Program-made: the position numbers and the translations under genes | The notes under the pieces: generated by a model | Seen by the model: the letters and a program-made list of their open reading frames with translations, nothing else | What the model was told of the DNA's origin: nothing | Databases searched by the model: none | Assembly (NCBI GenBank): GCA_036378675.1 | Contig: DASUWA010000046.1 | Span: 1-64,000 of the forward strand | Direction: 5' to 3' | Origin: Acidimicrobiales bacterium | GTDB lineage: Bacteria > Actinomycetota > Acidimicrobiia > Acidimicrobiales > Palsa-688 | DNA: 64,000 nucleotides | Part shown: piece after piece, positions 1-8,423 of the stretch | Layout: each line of letters begins with the position of its first letter | Position numbering within the stretch: the stretch's first letter is position 1

Positions 1-297
1 GAGGGCAGCTGTGAACTCTGCCAGGCAGCTCGCGTCACGGAGTGGTTCTACGAAGACGACATCTGCTGGATCGCGGACTGCGAGATCTGTTACGTACCGA
101 TGGTCGTCTGGCGCCGTCACGCGAGGACACCCCCTCCTGAGGTGCTGTCTCACATGCACGAGCGGCTCGCCCTAGTAGCAGCGGAGCAGCTGACCGTCGG
201 GCACTACGTCGATGACAAAATGCGAAAGATCCCGGACCACTACCACGCCCACGCCCGTCCTGAGGGCGCCTTTTTTGGCCACGGATGGAGGCAGTAG
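1..297 (+). CDS. HIT-like zinc-binding protein, 5'-truncated by the window edge
   Basis: The reading frame is open from base 1 and ends in TAG, so only the last 98 residues are visible. It begins with CxxC (CELC) and continues with a second pair in CEICYVP. Near the end it has DHYHAHARP, an HxHxH arrangement like the active-site strand of HIT-family nucleotide hydrolases/transferases. Proteins with these paired cysteines and the late HxHxH are familiar as small hypothetical proteins of actinobacteria. The substrate is unknown and the true start lies upstream of the window. The assignment to the HIT fold rests on the motif only. Confidence 0.6.
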   Translation, partial: EGSCELCQAARVTEWFYEDDICWIADCEICYVPMVVWRRHARTPPPEVLSHMHERLALVAAEQLTVGHYVDDKMRKIPDHYHAHARPEGAFFGHGWRQ

Positions 298-340
298 GGC
301 CCGGCGGGAGGGGGCGGCGAGAGGACCTATCATCTGACGG

Positions 341-1099
341 ATGTCATTCGTACTGGCCGTTGCTAACCAGAAGGGCGGCGTCGGCAAGACGACGACCGTT
401 CACTCGCTCGGGGCGGCGCTGGCTGAGCGTGGCCGTCAGGTGCTGCTCGTCGACCTCGACCCGCAGGCCTGCCTGACTTATTCGCTCGGCTTGCGCGCCG
501 AGGACCTGCCGGGCTCACTTCACGGTGTCTTGGTAAATCGGCAGCCAGTAGAAGAGATCGTGACCAAGGTGGGTGACGTGTGCGTCCTGCCGTCGACGAT
601 CGACCTCGCGGGCGCCGAGATCTACCTGCTGTCAAAGACAGGACGCGAGTATGCGCTGGCACGAGCCCTGGAGCCGTTGAAGCGCAGCTACGACACCGTC
701 CTTATCGACTGCCCGCCGTCGCTGGGGATCCTCACCATTGATGGGCTGACCGCCGCGGACCAGGTTCTCATCCCGCTCCAGTGCGAGACCCTGTCCCACA
801 GGGGCGTCGGTCAGCTGCTGGAGACGGTCGACGACGTTCGATCGTTCACCAACCCCGGTCTCAAGGTTGCAGGGGTGGTCGCAACGATGTTCGACGGGAG
901 GACTCGCTTGGCGAAGGAGACCCTGGCGTCGGTCATTGACGCTTACGGCCTTGAAGTGTTCGAGCCGCCGGTCCCCAAGTCTGTGCGTGTGGCGGAGGCC
1001 CCCGCCGGCGGTAGTTCCGTGCTCGACCATGCTCCCCACTCGCCGGCCGCGGGTGCCTACCGCGCCTTGGCTGGGGCAATCGAGGAGCGTTTACGGTGA
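341..1099 (+). CDS. ParA/Soj-family ATPase (orphan)
   Basis: The 252-residue protein begins with the deviant Walker A box of ParA/MinD ATPases, KGGVGKTT, at about residues 10-17. It continues with LLVDLDPQ (switch I) and DTVLIDCPPSLG (Walker B region). ParA proteins dimerise on ATP and bind DNA nonspecifically to position chromosomes, plasmids or protein cargo. No parB, CTP-binding partner or parS-like repeat is visible nearby, so this is an orphan ParA whose cargo cannot be named. The next gene starts with GTG inside its TGA stop (GTGA), which implies translational coupling to the zinc-ribbon protein. Confidence 0.88.
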   Translation: MSFVLAVANQKGGVGKTTTVHSLGAALAERGRQVLLVDLDPQACLTYSLGLRAEDLPGSLHGVLVNRQPVEEIVTKVGDVCVLPSTIDLAGAEIYLLSKTGREYALARALEPLKRSYDTVLIDCPPSLGILTIDGLTAADQVLIPLQCETLSHRGVGQLLETVDDVRSFTNPGLKVAGVVATMFDGRTRLAKETLASVIDAYGLEVFEPPVPKSVRVAEAPAGGSSVLDHAPHSPAAGAYRALAGAIEERLR

Positions 1100-1404
1100 C
1101 GGACCGCCGGTCCGACCCGACCGGGAAGCGGGCGCTGTTCAGTGAGCCGGGTCCCCAAGATCGACTCGGTCCAGGTCCTCTCAACGAAGGCAGAGCAGCG
1201 TTGTTCTCGACATCGCCGCGTCGTCCTGGGACCGTGGTCCTCGAGTGCTCGGACTGCAAAGTCCGGTCGCGGGTCTCGCTGGCCGATCTGGCGACGCGTT
1301 TCGCTACAGGTTCTGCCTGGTGGCCGCTCGGGCGCTACCCCCACTGGGTGAGGTGCCCGGCCTGCCGGGGGCGGAAGTGGTGTCGCATCGGTTGGGGAGA
1401 GTAG
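1096..1404 (+). CDS. Small zinc-ribbon protein coupled to parA
   Basis: The 102-residue protein starts at GTG overlapping the parA stop codon. Its first half is polar and disordered-looking and contains the conserved-looking stretch LFSTSPRRPGTVV. The second half carries two CxxC pairs, CSDC and CPAC, about 45 residues apart, as expected for a zinc ribbon. Short proteins of this layout beside a ParA homologue are common in actinobacteria, from memory, but have no assigned function. A DNA-binding or adaptor role for the ParA is an inference from coupling alone. Confidence 0.7.
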   Translation: MTDRRSDPTGKRALFSEPGPQDRLGPGPLNEGRAALFSTSPRRPGTVVLECSDCKVRSRVSLADLATRFATGSAWWPLGRYPHWVRCPACRGRKWCRIGWGE

Positions 1405-1413
1405 CTCCACCCT

Positions 1414-2178
1414 TCAGCCGGCCGTTACCCCGTTGTCGATTGAAAGCACCGCCCCGTGGATCGAGCGCGCCTCGTCAGAAGCGACGAAGCTGAACAACGC
1501 GGCGACTTCCTCGGCGCGCGCTTGGTCCCGGAAGCCGGCGTAGGGAGCCATGAGCGAGAAGTCCGCGTCGGGAGGTATCTGAAAGTTGTGGACCAAGGGA
1601 GTGTCGACTCCTGCGGGGGCGATGGCGTTGACGCGGATATCGGTTTTGACGAACTCCATCGCGAGCGAGCGTGTCAACTGAACGACGCCCCCTTTGGTGA
1701 TGCAGTAGACCGCGGTGTATGCCTGCCCCATCAAGCCTGCGTTCGAGGCGACGTTGACGATGTTTCCGCGCGTCGCCAGGAGATGGGGGATGGCGGCCTG
1801 GCTAAGAAAGAACGGGCCGTCGAGGTTCACGCCCATCATGTGGCGATACTGCGATTCGGTGACGTCGGTAAAGTGCTCGGCCCTGCTTATGCCGGCAATG
1901 TTTCCGAGCACGTCGAGGCGGCCCAGAGCTCGTACGCACTCGTCGACCGCTTCACGGCAAGCTATGCGTTCTGAAACGTCGGCCTGATGGGTGACTATCC
2001 CGGAGGACAACTGCTTGGCAGTCCCTTCCAACCCTGCGGGGTCGATGTCGACGGCGAACACCGAGGCACCTTCCGAAGCGAGCCGCAGAGTTACTGCGCG
2101 ACCGATCCCGGACCCGGCGCCAGTGATCAATGCAACCTTGCCCTCGAAACGCGGCGAAGATCTTTCCGGTTCAGTCAT
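1414..2178 (-). CDS. Short-chain dehydrogenase/reductase
   Basis: A classical SDR of 254 residues, from ATG at 2178. The longer open frame upstream has no SDR homology and is discarded. It has the cofactor loop TGAGSGIG, an NIAG motif in place of the usual NNAG, the catalytic Ser in NVASNAG and the YxxxK pair in YCITK. The C-terminal DNGVTAG is the usual SDR tail. Such enzymes oxidise or reduce hydroxyl/keto groups with NAD(P). The substrate is unknown; lipid or steroid neighbours make a hydroxyacyl or hydroxysteroid substrate plausible. It is divergent from the next SDR across a 232-bp gap. Confidence 0.85.
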   Translation of the reverse strand: MTEPERSSPRFEGKVALITGAGSGIGRAVTLRLASEGASVFAVDIDPAGLEGTAKQLSSGIVTHQADVSERIACREAVDECVRALGRLDVLGNIAGISRAEHFTDVTESQYRHMMGVNLDGPFFLSQAAIPHLLATRGNIVNVASNAGLMGQAYTAVYCITKGGVVQLTRSLAMEFVKTDIRVNAIAPAGVDTPLVHNFQIPPDADFSLMAPYAGFRDQARAEEVAALFSFVASDEARSIHGAVLSIDNGVTAG

Positions 2179-2410
2179 CGCTCGTTCGGCGCGGGCTCGT
2201 CGCGAAGAACGCCACAGGGACGTCGGGAAGCCCAGGAACCGCTGGTGCTCCTCCTCATGCCGGAGGTTCACGCTGGGCGCTCTCGATCCGATGGTCCAGA
2301 CAACGGCAACGACACTAGACGAGTCCGATCTGATACTCGCCGAAGAGAAGGCGAAGATCCGAGGCGATCCAATAGGGTCGGGTACCAATCGGCCCATCAG
2401 GAGGACCCCG

Positions 2411-3304
2411 ATGACGAAGTTCACCACAGCCGACCTTCCCGACATGGCAGGTCGTACCGTGATCGTTACGGGCGCGAACAGCGGCATCGGACTTGCTGCC
2501 GCTCACGCTTTCTCTGGCGCTGGGGCTCGCGTCGTGCTGGCAGTACGCAACCCCGACAAGGGCCGGGTTGCAGCCGACACGATGACGGGCAACGTAGAGG
2601 TTCGGGTCCTCGATCTCGCCAGCCTCGCCTCCGTTCGCGAGTTCGCAGCAGCGTGGGACGGCGAAATCTCTGTGCTGGTGAACAACGCCGGCGTGATGGT
2701 GCCGCCCTTTTCGCGCACCCCCGAAGGCTTCGAAATGCAGTTTGGCACCAACCACCTTGGCCACTTCGCGCTAACCAACCTGCTTCTCGATCGCATCACC
2801 GGCCGGGTCGTGACCGTCTCCTCCTACGTACACAGGTTCGGCAGGATCGACCTCGAGGACCTCAACTGGGAACGCAAGCGCTACCGGCCATGGCGTGCCT
2901 ATGGGCAATCCAAGCTCGCCAACCTGCTGTTCACAGCCGAGCTGCAGCGCCGCCTGGTCGAAGCCGGGTCAACGGTCCTGGCAACGGCTGCCCATCCGGG
3001 TTACGCGGCCACGAACCTTCAGTCTCACAGCGGGCAACGACTCACGGATCTGGGGATGGCGGTGTCCAACCGTTTGTTCGCGCAGAGCGCGACGAACGGC
3101 GCACTGCCGACTATCTATGCCGCGGTTGCGGACATCCCGGGCAACAGCTACGCAGGGCCTCGAGGTTTGATGGAGCAATTCGGTGCTCCGAAGCTGGTCG
3201 GACGTTCGTCCGCGGCGAAGGACATGGAGGTTGCCCGCCGGCTCTGGGACGTCTCCGAAGAGTTGACCGGGGTTCGTTTTCCCCTGACTGCCGGCGCGAG
3301 CTGA
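2411..3304 (+). CDS. Short-chain dehydrogenase, retinol-dehydrogenase/WWOX-like subgroup
   Basis: The 297-residue SDR starts at ATG 2411, preceded by a good Shine-Dalgarno (AGGAGGA about 6 nt upstream), which decides the start against upstream in-frame codons. Motifs are VTGANSGIG, NNAGVM and YGQSKLANLL (YxxxK followed by LANLL, typical of the retinol-dehydrogenase/light-dependent protochlorophyllide-reductase-like group). This subgroup is NADP-linked and is common in actinobacteria with unknown substrates. It ends 2 bp before the convergent nucleosidase gene. Confidence 0.85.
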   Translation: MTKFTTADLPDMAGRTVIVTGANSGIGLAAAHAFSGAGARVVLAVRNPDKGRVAADTMTGNVEVRVLDLASLASVREFAAAWDGEISVLVNNAGVMVPPFSRTPEGFEMQFGTNHLGHFALTNLLLDRITGRVVTVSSYVHRFGRIDLEDLNWERKRYRPWRAYGQSKLANLLFTAELQRRLVEAGSTVLATAAHPGYAATNLQSHSGQRLTDLGMAVSNRLFAQSATNGALPTIYAAVADIPGNSYAGPRGLMEQFGAPKLVGRSSAAKDMEVARRLWDVSEELTGVRFPLTAGAS

Positions 3305-3306
3305 GC

Positions 3307-4020
3307 TCAGCAGGTACGTCCCAGGGTCTCCAGCGTGAACCGGGCGGCCTTCGCTGCAGCGTTCGCCGAGTCACGCCCGAGCCGCAGCAAACCGGGAATC
3401 CGCTGCGGGTGGGTGAGCAGGTGCCGGATGGCGGCAGGCGAGTCGACCGTTCCGTCCGGCCGAAGGAAGGACATCACGGTGGCGTCGGTGAGTCCCTCGT
3501 CGGGGCGGTCGCCGATCACCCGGATAGTCGTCCAAGGGACTCGGGCCTCCTGGCAAGCTTCAGCGACGCCGGACGATTCCATCTCGAGCGCCACGATGCC
3601 CTCCGCCACGAGCTTCGATAATCGTGCCGTGTCAGTGATCAGGTGATCTGCAACTCCAACGGTCCCTTTGCGCACGATGCCTTGCAATGGGTGTGATCTG
3701 AACTTCTCTCCCGACGCCAGATCCACCACCGATTCGGGCACGACGACGCTTCCAACCCGGAGGTCGGGATCAAGCCCCCCGGCGATTCCAGAGACGATCA
3801 CGTGATCGGCCGGAAAGGCGGATAACGCCCTACCGGTGACCGCCCTCGCCACCGCCGGGCCGACACCGAGCCTGACTATCACCACATCCAGGTCGCCGAC
3901 CCGACCGGTGAAGGATCGAAAGCCTTCGTGATCGGCGCGGCGGGATCGGCTGATACGGACCAACGGCCGTAGCTCTGACGTCATCGGCGCCAGGAGAAGG
4001 ACGCGTCCGATCTGGGTCAC
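3307..4020 (-). CDS. Phosphorylase-superfamily nucleosidase (MTA/SAH nucleosidase-like)
   Basis: The 237-residue protein from GTG 4020 has the PNP/UDP-phosphorylase fold signatures: an N-terminal LLLAPMTSELRPL, GVGPAVA, the SGIAGGLDP loop and the VALEMESSGVAEAC segment that carries the ribose/base-binding Glu of this superfamily. Members cleave N-glycosidic bonds of adenosyl compounds or act on hopanoid precursors (HpnG). The specificity cannot be told from sequence. It is downstream of the membrane-protein gene at 4036, 15 bp away on the same strand. Confidence 0.75.
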   Translation of the reverse strand: MTQIGRVLLLAPMTSELRPLVRISRSRRADHEGFRSFTGRVGDLDVVIVRLGVGPAVARAVTGRALSAFPADHVIVSGIAGGLDPDLRVGSVVVPESVVDLASGEKFRSHPLQGIVRKGTVGVADHLITDTARLSKLVAEGIVALEMESSGVAEACQEARVPWTTIRVIGDRPDEGLTDATVMSFLRPDGTVDSPAAIRHLLTHPQRIPGLLRLGRDSANAAAKAARFTLETLGRTC

Positions 4021-4035
4021 CTCTCGGCCCGTGAT

Positions 4036-4716
4036 TTAGGCGAAAGTTTGGACTGCGGCGGCGAGGGCGTCCTCTTGGGACCAGTTCGTATAGAAGTGCC
4101 GGTTGCCCTCCTCCATGATGTCGTGGAACCACCACAGGAAATAGATCCCGAGGCTGAACACGGTCGCCACAACCCGTCCGGCGTAATTGTGCTGTCCCTT
4201 TACCCGGTCAGCGACAGGGAACGCGAGCTGTCTCCCCAGGCGCCCATATATGAGGGCGAGTTCGTACTCGATCCCAACTTCGGCCTGGTCGTGGCTCACC
4301 AGATCCTGGTCGAGGAGGATGAAGGCGACGACGTGAACGATGCCGCCGGCGACGACGGAGAGCAGCAACCAAATGACCGGATCTCGGAACTGGGTGGCGA
4401 GGTTCCTCATCGACGCGAGGTGCATGGATGCACGCTGGAATGATGGTGTCAGCTCCGGCTGGAGGCCTTGGCGCTCGGCTTCGTCCCAAGCCAAGGTAAT
4501 CGCGGCGTCCAGGAGTTCGATTCGTCGCAGATTGTGGTCCCGCATTCGGCGCATCAACTGGTAGAAGACGTAGAAGCCGTAGATGCCGAAGGTGAGGACG
4601 GTCCAGCCGAGCGCGGTCCAGAAGTTGAAGATGTAGTCGCTCTCAACTCGGGTCTGCCACGCAATCCGGAATCTGTCCTGCGCAGTCGCAGCGGGGAAGT
4701 AGGGGCTTGCCATCAC
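4036..4716 (-). CDS. Membrane protein of unknown function (DUF4234-like)
   Basis: About 226 residues with a tandem GTG-ATG start (4716/4713). Hydrophobic segments occur near the N-terminus (FNFWTALGWTVLTFGIYGFYVFY), in the middle (VIWLLLSVVAGGIVHVVAFILL) and near the C-terminus (VATVFSLGIYFLWWFHDIM). The repeated pattern FGIYGFYVFYQLMRRMRDH / LGIYFLWWFHDIMEEGNRH resembles DUF4234-type small membrane proteins. The function is unknown. It is probably co-transcribed with the nucleosidase and divergent from the enoyl-CoA hydratase across 149 bp. Confidence 0.6.
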   Translation of the reverse strand: MMASPYFPAATAQDRFRIAWQTRVESDYIFNFWTALGWTVLTFGIYGFYVFYQLMRRMRDHNLRRIELLDAAITLAWDEAERQGLQPELTPSFQRASMHLASMRNLATQFRDPVIWLLLSVVAGGIVHVVAFILLDQDLVSHDQAEVGIEYELALIYGRLGRQLAFPVADRVKGQHNYAGRVVATVFSLGIYFLWWFHDIMEEGNRHFYTNWSQEDALAAAVQTFA

Positions 4717-4865
4717 ATCGATGCCTCAGAAGGGGCCATGCGAGCCGAACCGTCGACTGCCAGCACCACCCCGATGTCGCCGATATGCATGAACTCAGCA
4801 TGCCATGACTCCGGCGGTCGAACTGTATCCAGACACGACAACTGCCCAGATGTCAGGATGCTCTC

Positions 4866-5711
4866 GTGTCTCTGGGTTCTACCGGGGTGCCGCCGGTCCT
4901 CCTGTCCACCGACGAGGGTGTTGCCGTCGTAACCCTCAATCGCCCGCACCGGGGGAACGCCTGGACCGGGCGAATGGAATCAGAGTTCAGAGCCCTTATC
5001 GCCGAAGCCGACAGCGATCCCGATGTAGGGGTGATCGTCGTCACTGGGGCGGGCCGGCACTTCTGCGTGGGCGCAGATTCGCGGGCATTGGAAATGCACA
5101 GCGAAGCCGGTTCTTACCAGTCGGGCATCGAGGTTCCTCCGGCTCAGCCCGGCAACCCCGACGATCCATCTTCCCAAACCCGGTTCGGGTTCCTTCGCGC
5201 CTTGAACAAGCCGGTGATCGCAGCTGTGAACGGATCGGCGGCCGGTATCGGGTTCGTGATCATGTGTTTCGCCGACGTCCGGTTCGTGGCGTTCGAGGCC
5301 AAGCTGACCGCGGCGGCTCCTAGGTTGGGGTTGCCGGCCGAGTGCGGGATCTCCTGGATCCTGCCCCGTCTCATCGGGCTATCCCGGGCAACCGAGCTGC
5401 TCATCTCGAGCCGTATTCTCCGGGGAAACGAAGCCTCCGACATCGGGCTGGCCCACCGAAGCCTGCCGTCCCACGAGGTCCTGCCGGGCGCGGTCGCCTA
5501 CGCCCGAGCCTTGATCGCCGAGTGCGCCCCGAGCTCGCTTCGAGCAACCAAACAGCAGCTGGCCCTGGACCTCGAACGCTCGCTTCTCGATGCGGATAGG
5601 GATGCCAACGACCGACTGCTGCGAATGGTGGGTAGCGACGACTTCCGCGAGGGTGTAGAGGCGCTCGTACAGCGCCGTCGACCGCGGTTTCGCCAACAGC
5701 CCACGGATTAG
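4866..5711 (+). CDS. Enoyl-CoA hydratase/isomerase family protein
   Basis: The 281-residue crotonase-fold protein starts at GTG 4866. It shows VVTLNRPHRGNAW near the N-terminus, VTGAGRHFCVGAD (oxyanion-hole strand), and INGSAAGIGFVIMCFADVRF-type sequence after NKPVIAAVNG. The first of the two catalytic Glu positions of classical hydratases is not obvious, so the chemistry (hydratase, isomerase or hydrolase) is open. The C-terminal FREGVEALVQRRRPRF is typical. It is convergent with the amidohydrolase, 5 bp away. Confidence 0.82.
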   Translation: MSLGSTGVPPVLLSTDEGVAVVTLNRPHRGNAWTGRMESEFRALIAEADSDPDVGVIVVTGAGRHFCVGADSRALEMHSEAGSYQSGIEVPPAQPGNPDDPSSQTRFGFLRALNKPVIAAVNGSAAGIGFVIMCFADVRFVAFEAKLTAAAPRLGLPAECGISWILPRLIGLSRATELLISSRILRGNEASDIGLAHRSLPSHEVLPGAVAYARALIAECAPSSLRATKQQLALDLERSLLDADRDANDRLLRMVGSDDFREGVEALVQRRRPRFRQQPTD

Positions 5712-5716
5712 AGGAT

Positions 5717-7441
5717 CTAGCGCGCGCCGCGCAAGAGTCTGCCGGGCAGCGCTCCGGTTGCCTCTCCCGACTTGAAGATCACCTCTCCGGCTTTCACGCT
5801 CCACTCGTAGCCTTCCGAGCGCTGCACCAGCCGGGTGGCGCCGCCGGGTAGGTCGGCAGCGACTTCCGGCCGGCGCATACCGATCTTGGCGGCGTCGATC
5901 ACGTTGACATCGGCGACGCACCCGGGAACGAGCCTGCCTCGGTCCGACAGTCCGTACAGATCCGCGGTGGCCGACGTGATCTGCCGAACCGCCTCCTCAA
6001 CAGGCAAGCGCCCATCCCGGCGATCCCTCGCCCAGAAGCTCAGCATGAAAGTCGTGGTCGACGCGTCGCAGGTCTGGCCCGCGTGGGCGCCGCCGTCGCT
6101 CAGCCCATACACGGTGGCCGGATGAACGAGCATCTCTCGCGTCGCTTCGAGGTTCCCGTCGCTGTAGTTGAGCACGGGCGAATTCAGGAGCTGCCGCCCC
6201 TCGTCTTCCATCAACAGATCCAGGAAGGTCTGCCACTTGTCTAGACCTCGTGCCGCGGCGATTCCCGCCACGCTGTCCGCGGGGCCCGGCTCGTAGTTCG
6301 GTGGATCGCCAAGGAGATATGTCCGTTCCGCCGACATGAATCCCATGACGAGTGCGTTCCCGTCGAGGCCTCTGGCGTCCTCGACCAGGCGCGCCTTGAG
6401 CTCGGGGCTGGCTCTCAGCCTGTCGACCTGGTCCTTCCAGGGAAGCAGCCCGATACCGGAGGCGCCCCATGTTGGGGTGAACGCGAACGGGTGGAACGTC
6501 TGGAAGCCGAGGAGAATGGAGACCGTCCGGGCGGTCACTTGCGGCCGGATCGGCACGCCGGCGGCGAGAGCCTCTGCCGCCATATCTAGCAGCTTGCGCC
6601 ACTGGTCCGGGTCGTTGTTGTTCTGGTTGAGAGCAAACGAGATCGGGCGACCGGTCTCAGCCGCCAAGCGACGCATCCAGGCGACCTCGCGCTCGGGCGC
6701 GGCGAGATCCTCGCCCAGTGCCCCGGCCGCCGCCAACTCGAACACGCCGGCACCCAACTCTCCCAGCACGCGACCGATGCCGAACAGCTCGTCCTCGGCA
6801 GCGAATGTCCCCGGCACCGGCTCTCCGTCGATGGCCCGGTGCGCCAGAGTCCGGCTCGTCGAAAACCCCAATGCGCCGGCGCTGATCCCCTCCCTGACCA
6901 GGGCCGCCATCGCCTGGACGTCCTCGCCGGTCGCGGGCTCGTTGTGCGCGCCTCGTTGCCCCATCACATAGGCGCGAACGGCGCCGTGCGGTACTTGGGT
7001 TCCGACGTCCAGCGCCTTTGGCAGCCCGTCAAGTGCGTCCAGGTACTCGGGAAAGCTCTCCCAAGCCCATTTGATCCCGGTAGAGAGGGCCGCACCCGGG
7101 ATGTCCTCCACGCCTTCCATGAGTCCGATGAGCCAGTCCCGCCGGTCAGGATGGCATGGAGCGAAACCCACCCCACAGTTTCCCATCACCACCGTCGTGA
7201 CACCGTGCCAGCCGGTTGGGGTCAGCCACGGATCCCACGTCACCTGCCCGTCGTAGTGCGTGTGAACGTCGACGAACCCCGGAGTAACCAGGGCTCCATC
7301 CGCATCGATCTCCGTCGTGGCCGGCTCATCGACCCTGCCGACGCAGGTGATCAACCCACCGTCGACAGCTACATCCGCTGTCCGTGGAGGGGCGCCGGTC
7401 CCATCGACGACAGTTCCCCCGCGTACGACGAGATCGTGCAT
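5717..7441 (-). CDS. Amidohydrolase family protein (N-acyl-D-amino-acid deacylase-like)
   Basis: 574 residues from ATG 7441 (MHDLVVRGG). A much longer in-frame extension upstream is antisense to the neighbouring SDR and is discarded. The family is recognised from GTVVDGTG near the start, the metal-binding FVDVHTHYDGQ, GNCGVGFAP, and C-terminal SDGGAHAG followed by GRLVPGCVADVNVID. This is the amidohydrolase-3/D-aminoacylase layout common in mycobacteria and acidimicrobia. Actual substrates of these actinobacterial members are mostly unknown, so D-aminoacylase activity should not be assumed. Confidence 0.8.
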   Translation of the reverse strand: MHDLVVRGGTVVDGTGAPPRTADVAVDGGLITCVGRVDEPATTEIDADGALVTPGFVDVHTHYDGQVTWDPWLTPTGWHGVTTVVMGNCGVGFAPCHPDRRDWLIGLMEGVEDIPGAALSTGIKWAWESFPEYLDALDGLPKALDVGTQVPHGAVRAYVMGQRGAHNEPATGEDVQAMAALVREGISAGALGFSTSRTLAHRAIDGEPVPGTFAAEDELFGIGRVLGELGAGVFELAAAGALGEDLAAPEREVAWMRRLAAETGRPISFALNQNNNDPDQWRKLLDMAAEALAAGVPIRPQVTARTVSILLGFQTFHPFAFTPTWGASGIGLLPWKDQVDRLRASPELKARLVEDARGLDGNALVMGFMSAERTYLLGDPPNYEPGPADSVAGIAAARGLDKWQTFLDLLMEDEGRQLLNSPVLNYSDGNLEATREMLVHPATVYGLSDGGAHAGQTCDASTTTFMLSFWARDRRDGRLPVEEAVRQITSATADLYGLSDRGRLVPGCVADVNVIDAAKIGMRRPEVAADLPGGATRLVQRSEGYEWSVKAGEVIFKSGEATGALPGRLLRGAR

Positions 7442-7525
7442 CACACCCCCCGAAGAGTTGACCGAGCGTGGTTCGGACCCCGACATTACGCGAACGCCGA
7501 TGAGCTGTTTGTATTGTCGCCGCTC

Positions 7526-8389
7526 GTGCCATATCAACGACAGGAACCCGGGAACGTCCCTCCTATCGAAGATTGGGCCCGCCTGCTGGACGGACGCGTC
7601 GCCGTCGTAACGGGTGGCGGGGAGGGAATCGGAGGATCCATCGCGAGCCTGTTCGCCCAGCACGGTGCGCTCGTCGAAATCGCCGAGATTGACCCCGACA
7701 GGGCTTCGCAGAAGGTTCGTGAAGTGGAGGCGTCGGGCGGAACCGCCAGGGCGCATGTCGTGGATGTCACCACAGAACGCGGCGTGGACCAGCTCGCGCA
7801 GGCGGTGCTGCAGGCCCACGGCCGGATCGATGTCCTGGTCAACAACGTCGGCGATTACCGGCCGTTGGTGCCTTTCCGCCAGTCCTCCCTGTCGTCGTGG
7901 ACCTCCATGTACGACATGAACCTCCTTCATGTGATCGCCGTGACCAGGGCGTTCATCAACCCGATGATCGATCAGAACCGTGGTGTCATCGTCAACGTGC
8001 ACTCCGTCGAAGGAATGCGGGGTTATCCGAGCGATCCGGTCTACGGGGCGATGAAGGCCGCGGTGGCCCACTTCACCACCTGCCTCGCGGTCCAAGTAGG
8101 GCGATACGGAATCCGGGTCAACGGGATAGGCCCCGACCTCACCCAGACCCCACAGGTGGACTATCTCACCGGCTGGGAGGACGCTGAGCGTCTGTGGCCA
8201 TCGTGGGCGCCGGTCGGACGTCTTGGATGGCCAGAAGACCAGGCGAGAGCAGCTCTGTTCCTCGCCTCGGACCTGTCGTCTTTCGTCACCGGCCACAACG
8301 TCCCGGTCGATGGCGGAACCAAGGCGGGGGGAGGCTGGTTCTACTCTCCGTCCGAAAGGCGATACGTGAACCGGCCCCGGGATCTATGA
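7526..8389 (+). CDS. Short-chain dehydrogenase/reductase
   Basis: A 287-residue SDR. The homologous region starts about 20 residues into the frame (LLDGRVAVVTGGGEGIGG). The nearest in-frame start is GTG 7526; a TTG at 7514 is the alternative. Motifs: TGGGEGIG, NNVGD instead of NNAG, NVHSVEG (catalytic Ser) and YGAMK (YxxxK). The tail after the DGGTKAGGGW motif is about 17 residues longer than usual. It is divergent from the amidohydrolase with only 84 bp between starts, suggesting shared control. The substrate is unknown. Confidence 0.8.
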   Translation: MPYQRQEPGNVPPIEDWARLLDGRVAVVTGGGEGIGGSIASLFAQHGALVEIAEIDPDRASQKVREVEASGGTARAHVVDVTTERGVDQLAQAVLQAHGRIDVLVNNVGDYRPLVPFRQSSLSSWTSMYDMNLLHVIAVTRAFINPMIDQNRGVIVNVHSVEGMRGYPSDPVYGAMKAAVAHFTTCLAVQVGRYGIRVNGIGPDLTQTPQVDYLTGWEDAERLWPSWAPVGRLGWPEDQARAALFLASDLSSFVTGHNVPVDGGTKAGGGWFYSPSERRYVNRPRDL

Positions 8390-8423
8390 GCCGCCCCCGG
8401 CCGACAGGTACGACGCGCCACCT

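Noticed and set aside
1987-3621. Long plus-strand frame overlapping two SDR genes
   Set aside because: Arg/Gly/Pro-rich composition typical of an out-of-frame reading of high-GC genes; no motif, and the SDR at 2411 explains the region.
4713-4949. 78-codon minus-strand frame in the divergent gap before the enoyl-CoA hydratase
   Set aside because: No recognisable domain, overlaps the start of the hydratase, and no ribosome binding site was seen.
7442-8296. 285-codon N-terminal extension of the amidohydrolase frame
   Set aside because: Antisense to the SDR at 7526; the amidohydrolase homology begins at the ATG at 7441.
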